From contig SUTR01000023.1 of the NCBI GenBank assembly GCA_015062825.1, positions 1 to 38,732 on the forward strand: a stretch of 38,732 nucleotides of DNA. Reading direction: 5' to 3'. The stretch's first letter is position 1, and each line of letters opens with the position of its first letter. The position numbers were made by a program, and so were the translations under genes. The DNA comes from Methanosphaera stadtmanae (lineage in GTDB: Archaea > Methanobacteriota > Methanobacteria > Methanobacteriales > Methanobacteriaceae). Of the stretch, positions 35,951 through 38,732 are shown piece after piece. Under the pieces are notes generated by a model. That model did not search any database, was not told the DNA's origin, and saw nothing but the letters and a program-made list of their open reading frames with translations.

Positions 35951-38560
35951 ATGAAAATCCACATTAAACTTCTAATTTTAATAACAATTACTTTCACATT
36001 ATTATCTGTTAGCTTTGCTAGTAATTGTACTAGTGAATCGGATAGTCTAAAAATGATTATCTGTGAAGATAATTCTATTATTACGGCAGATGCTTTAAAA
36101 TTGGATTGTAATAATAATTTAAATAGTCAATATTTAAAGGAAAATAAAGAAGTTCAAACAGAAAAAAAGGATATTAAAAAAACAGATAATCCTCAAAGCT
36201 TTAATATTACCTCCAATAATATTAATCAAACATTTAATGTAGAAGATGATGAAATATTCATTAATACAGATATATTATCAACTGGTACTGATATTACATT
36301 AAACATATATGATATTCCTTCAAATATAAACTATTTGACATTGATGGATGAATCACAGGAGTATAATAACGTTAATATACGATTGATTGGTCATGATAAT
36401 TTAACTTTACACAACTTAAAAACATATATAAATGGATTTAATCAGGTGACAATTGAAAATATTAACTTTGTATATGATAGTAATTATACTGATGAGAAAT
36501 ATGTTCAAATAAATGATTTAACAAATATGTTGATTATGGATAATGTTACAATTACTGCTGAAAGAAATGATACAGTTGATTTAACAATTAATCAACCTCC
36601 TAGTAGTGAAAACAATGCAGTGCCATTACATATTAATACTAAGGCGTTAATTGAAAATTGTACTATAAATGCAATACTTAAAGAAAGTCTTATTGACTGG
36701 GATGGAGGATATGGTATTCCACAACAATTAGCGGTGATGATTACAAGTCCTGAGGTGATATTTAACAATAATAATATTGCTGTAATTGGTAATGGGGTGA
36801 TATCTAAAGCTTATTATTCAACATATGGTGTATTTTGCAGTGGAAGAAATTTGACATTCACAAACAATAACATAACAATAAACAACACGACAGGATATAG
36901 TTATGGATTAGTAGTAAGAAGCAGCAATAACCTAGTATCAAATAATAATATTACAATACAATCAAAGGCATATGCCAATGCAGTATACTTTGCAAGAGGA
37001 ACAATTCATAATAATACAATAAGAGACAACTATTTTAACGTTACTTGCACTAGCAACAAAGCACCATGGGGAAACTATGCAGTAGTATATGCAGTGGTAC
37101 TGGAGGATAGAAACTATGTAGGTGGAATATATAATCCAAACCGTACAACTGTAAAGCATAACAATATCATAAATAATACAATTTATGCCAGTGCACGTCA
37201 AACATATTCAATAGAAGTCTTTGGGGCAATTGACTTAAACATTTCAGATAATAAAATGTACAACAACGGTACTGCTCCAATGGCAATTGGAATAATAGGA
37301 TACAACAGCAGTATAAACAATAATAACATAACCTGTGTAGGAACAACAAACAGAACTGATGGAACAGTAGACTATATTGTCAGCAGAACAGTGGGTGTTT
37401 ATGCTTATTTATCAGATGGAATAAATATAACAGACAATACATTCAACATGACAAAGGGACGTGGAATATTTCTTACAAAATCAGACAACATACTCATAAC
37501 AAGAAACATAATAAATACAACAAATCATGATTACACAATAGATTTAAACAGTACCAACATTACAATATTATACAACAATTTAACTTCAAGAAATCATGTT
37601 GGGGATGAATCTGTTAATAGTAGTGCTGGTGAGGATATTACAGTAAAATATAACCAATATACTACTACAACTCTAGAAATTAAATCAAATGACACTACAA
37701 CAATAAATCATACAATACCAATAACTATAACCGTAAAAGACTCTCAAAACAATTCTTTACCTTATGTAAAATTAATAATAAACAATGAAGAAGAAACTAC
37801 TGAGGTAATAACAAGCAATGAAGGAAACTATGTATATAATTATACACCAACAACTGAGGGTAAAAAAACTATAACTGTAAAACTAGAAAACTATCTGATA
37901 TTTGACAATCAAACAAACAACACTATTATAACTATAAACGAATCACCAACACTTATAATAGATTCATTAACACTAACGGCCGGACAAAATACTAATATAA
38001 CAGCAAGAATAACTGTAGGTGAAGAAACATTAACAAGAATTAACAAAGGAAAAATATCCTTTAAAGTAAATGGTAAAACACTTAAAGACTCTAAAGGTAA
38101 GGTAATCTATGCAAAAGTAGTAAATGGTATGGCAACAATTGAAAACTATGAAATTCCAGATGATTGGGGAAAAAATGGAATAACAATACAAGCAGTTTAC
38201 TCAGGATCAACTGAGCTAACAAAAATGTCAAGCCAGAAACAAAACATTACAATCACACCAAAAGAACTAACAATTACAACAGAAGATAAAACAGCTACCA
38301 CAAATTCAACAATCAACTTAACAGCAACATTCAATTACAACTCAGTAAATACTGGTAAAGTAGTATTCAAAGTAAACGGTAAAACAGTAAAAGACACTAA
38401 CGGTAAGGTAATCTATGCTAAGGTAGTAAATGGATGTGTTAGTGTTGAATACACTATTCCTGAGAATATGAAGGCAGGAAGCTATAATATTACAGTATCA
38501 TTTACCGCACCAGGTTATGATAAACTATCAGATACTAAAACACTCATTGTTAGTGCTTAA
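35951..38560 (+). CDS. Adhesin-like protein F, 869 aa
   Basis: This is the smallest of the five beta-helix proteins. The signal peptide (MKIHIKLLILITITFTLL) is cut near SFAS (23). A variable linker is followed by the beta-helix body (about 85-570) with TFTNNNITINNTTGYSYGL-type turns. One extra Ig-like unit lies at about 575-660 (PITITVKDSQNNSLPYVKL). The two family modules start at about 664 and 772. The last module is nearly the same DNA as that of gene D, including a 54-base run without a difference (GCAGGAAGC... to ...GATAAACTA). GGTGGTGGA precedes the ATG. It begins 97 bases after gene E. Confidence 0.85.
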   Translation: MKIHIKLLILITITFTLLSVSFASNCTSESDSLKMIICEDNSIITADALKLDCNNNLNSQYLKENKEVQTEKKDIKKTDNPQSFNITSNNINQTFNVEDDEIFINTDILSTGTDITLNIYDIPSNINYLTLMDESQEYNNVNIRLIGHDNLTLHNLKTYINGFNQVTIENINFVYDSNYTDEKYVQINDLTNMLIMDNVTITAERNDTVDLTINQPPSSENNAVPLHINTKALIENCTINAILKESLIDWDGGYGIPQQLAVMITSPEVIFNNNNIAVIGNGVISKAYYSTYGVFCSGRNLTFTNNNITINNTTGYSYGLVVRSSNNLVSNNNITIQSKAYANAVYFARGTIHNNTIRDNYFNVTCTSNKAPWGNYAVVYAVVLEDRNYVGGIYNPNRTTVKHNNIINNTIYASARQTYSIEVFGAIDLNISDNKMYNNGTAPMAIGIIGYNSSINNNNITCVGTTNRTDGTVDYIVSRTVGVYAYLSDGINITDNTFNMTKGRGIFLTKSDNILITRNIINTTNHDYTIDLNSTNITILYNNLTSRNHVGDESVNSSAGEDITVKYNQYTTTTLEIKSNDTTTINHTIPITITVKDSQNNSLPYVKLIINNEEETTEVITSNEGNYVYNYTPTTEGKKTITVKLENYLIFDNQTNNTIITINESPTLIIDSLTLTAGQNTNITARITVGEETLTRINKGKISFKVNGKTLKDSKGKVIYAKVVNGMATIENYEIPDDWGKNGITIQAVYSGSTELTKMSSQKQNITITPKELTITTEDKTATTNSTINLTATFNYNSVNTGKVVFKVNGKTVKDTNGKVIYAKVVNGCVSVEYTIPENMKAGSYNITVSFTAPGYDKLSDTKTLIVSA

Positions 38561-38569
38561 ATTTATATG

Positions 38570-38605
38570 AGAAAGAATATTTTGTTATTCTTTCTTTAGT
38601 TATAT
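38570..38605 (+). terminator. Terminator of gene F
   Basis: The perfect 10-bp stem AGAAAGAATA/TATTCTTTCT with a 6-base loop (38570-38595) is followed by T-rich sequence. It is of the same type as after gene D. Confidence 0.7.
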
Positions 38606-38620
38606 TTTTTTATCTATTTT

Positions 38621-38717
38621 TTTTAGTCAGTTATAATATTCTTTTTTTATAAAATTTATTTTTAAGTCACTTACAATTTTACTTTTTTATTATATTATAT
38701 TTTTAAGTGACTTATAA
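38621..38717. repeat. Three near-palindromic motifs spaced about 40 bases
   Basis: TTTTAGTCAGTTATAA, TTTAAGTCACTTACAA and TTTTAAGTGACTTATAA recur at 38621, 38661 and 38701. The last two contain TAAGTCACTTA and its reverse complement TAAGTGACTTA. They may be operator sites for whatever lies beyond the window, or a decayed tandem repeat. Confidence 0.5.
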
Positions 38718-38732
38718 ATTTATATATTATTT

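Overview
The window reads as AT-rich archaeal DNA from a methanogen of the order Methanobacteriales, most likely Methanosphaera (M. stadtmanae-like). The basis is a heterodisulfide reductase HdrA gene, a methanogenesis marker protein 11 gene, archaeal RadA and RPA, and a long row of secreted Asn/Thr-rich adhesin-like proteins. The order leuC-leuD-leuB-(x)-ribH, RPA, radA, hdrA matches what I remember of the Methanothermobacter thermautotrophicus MTH1381-MTH1390 region; this is memory, not a search.

Layout. (1) 1-1200: an IS630-type element on the minus strand, cut by the window edge, with its transposase in two overlapping frames joined at a run of eight A. (2) 1246-5761, minus strand: mmp11, ribH, a tiny membrane ORF, then leuB, leuD and leuC, with a strong terminator hairpin between leuB and the tiny ORF. 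(3) 5762-6345: divergent promoter region. (4) 6346-10736, plus strand: five-OB-fold RPA with a zinc finger, RadA recombinase, and an AEC-family permease. (5) 10808-13810: an Ig-repeat surface protein with an unrecognised C-terminal domain, followed by hdrA at 14024-15976. (6) 16521-38560, plus strand: an accessory locus of five beta-helix/Ig surface proteins (about 870-1400 aa), broken up by an intact IS4-type element and by a decayed zone at 29.7-32.4 kb.

The decayed zone holds a DUF4258-like/DUF2283 pair, a VapBC-like toxin-antitoxin pair and a detached 3' fragment of a surface-protein gene. In both pairs the toxin-like partner has a single in-frame TAA while its partner is intact. Just upstream is a compact segment with a strong ribosome binding site, an 8-codon ORF and two hairpins, which may be a leader or small RNA.

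How the parts work together. The housekeeping part covers leucine-type (or 2-oxoacid elongation) biosynthesis, riboflavin biosynthesis, DNA repair/replication and the last step of methanogenesis. The accessory part looks like a surface-variation locus. All five beta-helix proteins have a signal peptide, a variable beta-helix body and the same pair of Ig-like modules at the C-terminus. The DNA of these 3' modules is far more alike than the bodies, including a 110-base block identical in two genes, which suggests gene conversion. The detached module copy at 32056-32359 could be a donor or simply debris. A 17-bp tandem repeat lies in front of the first beta-helix gene. No tRNA, rRNA or CRISPR array was seen.
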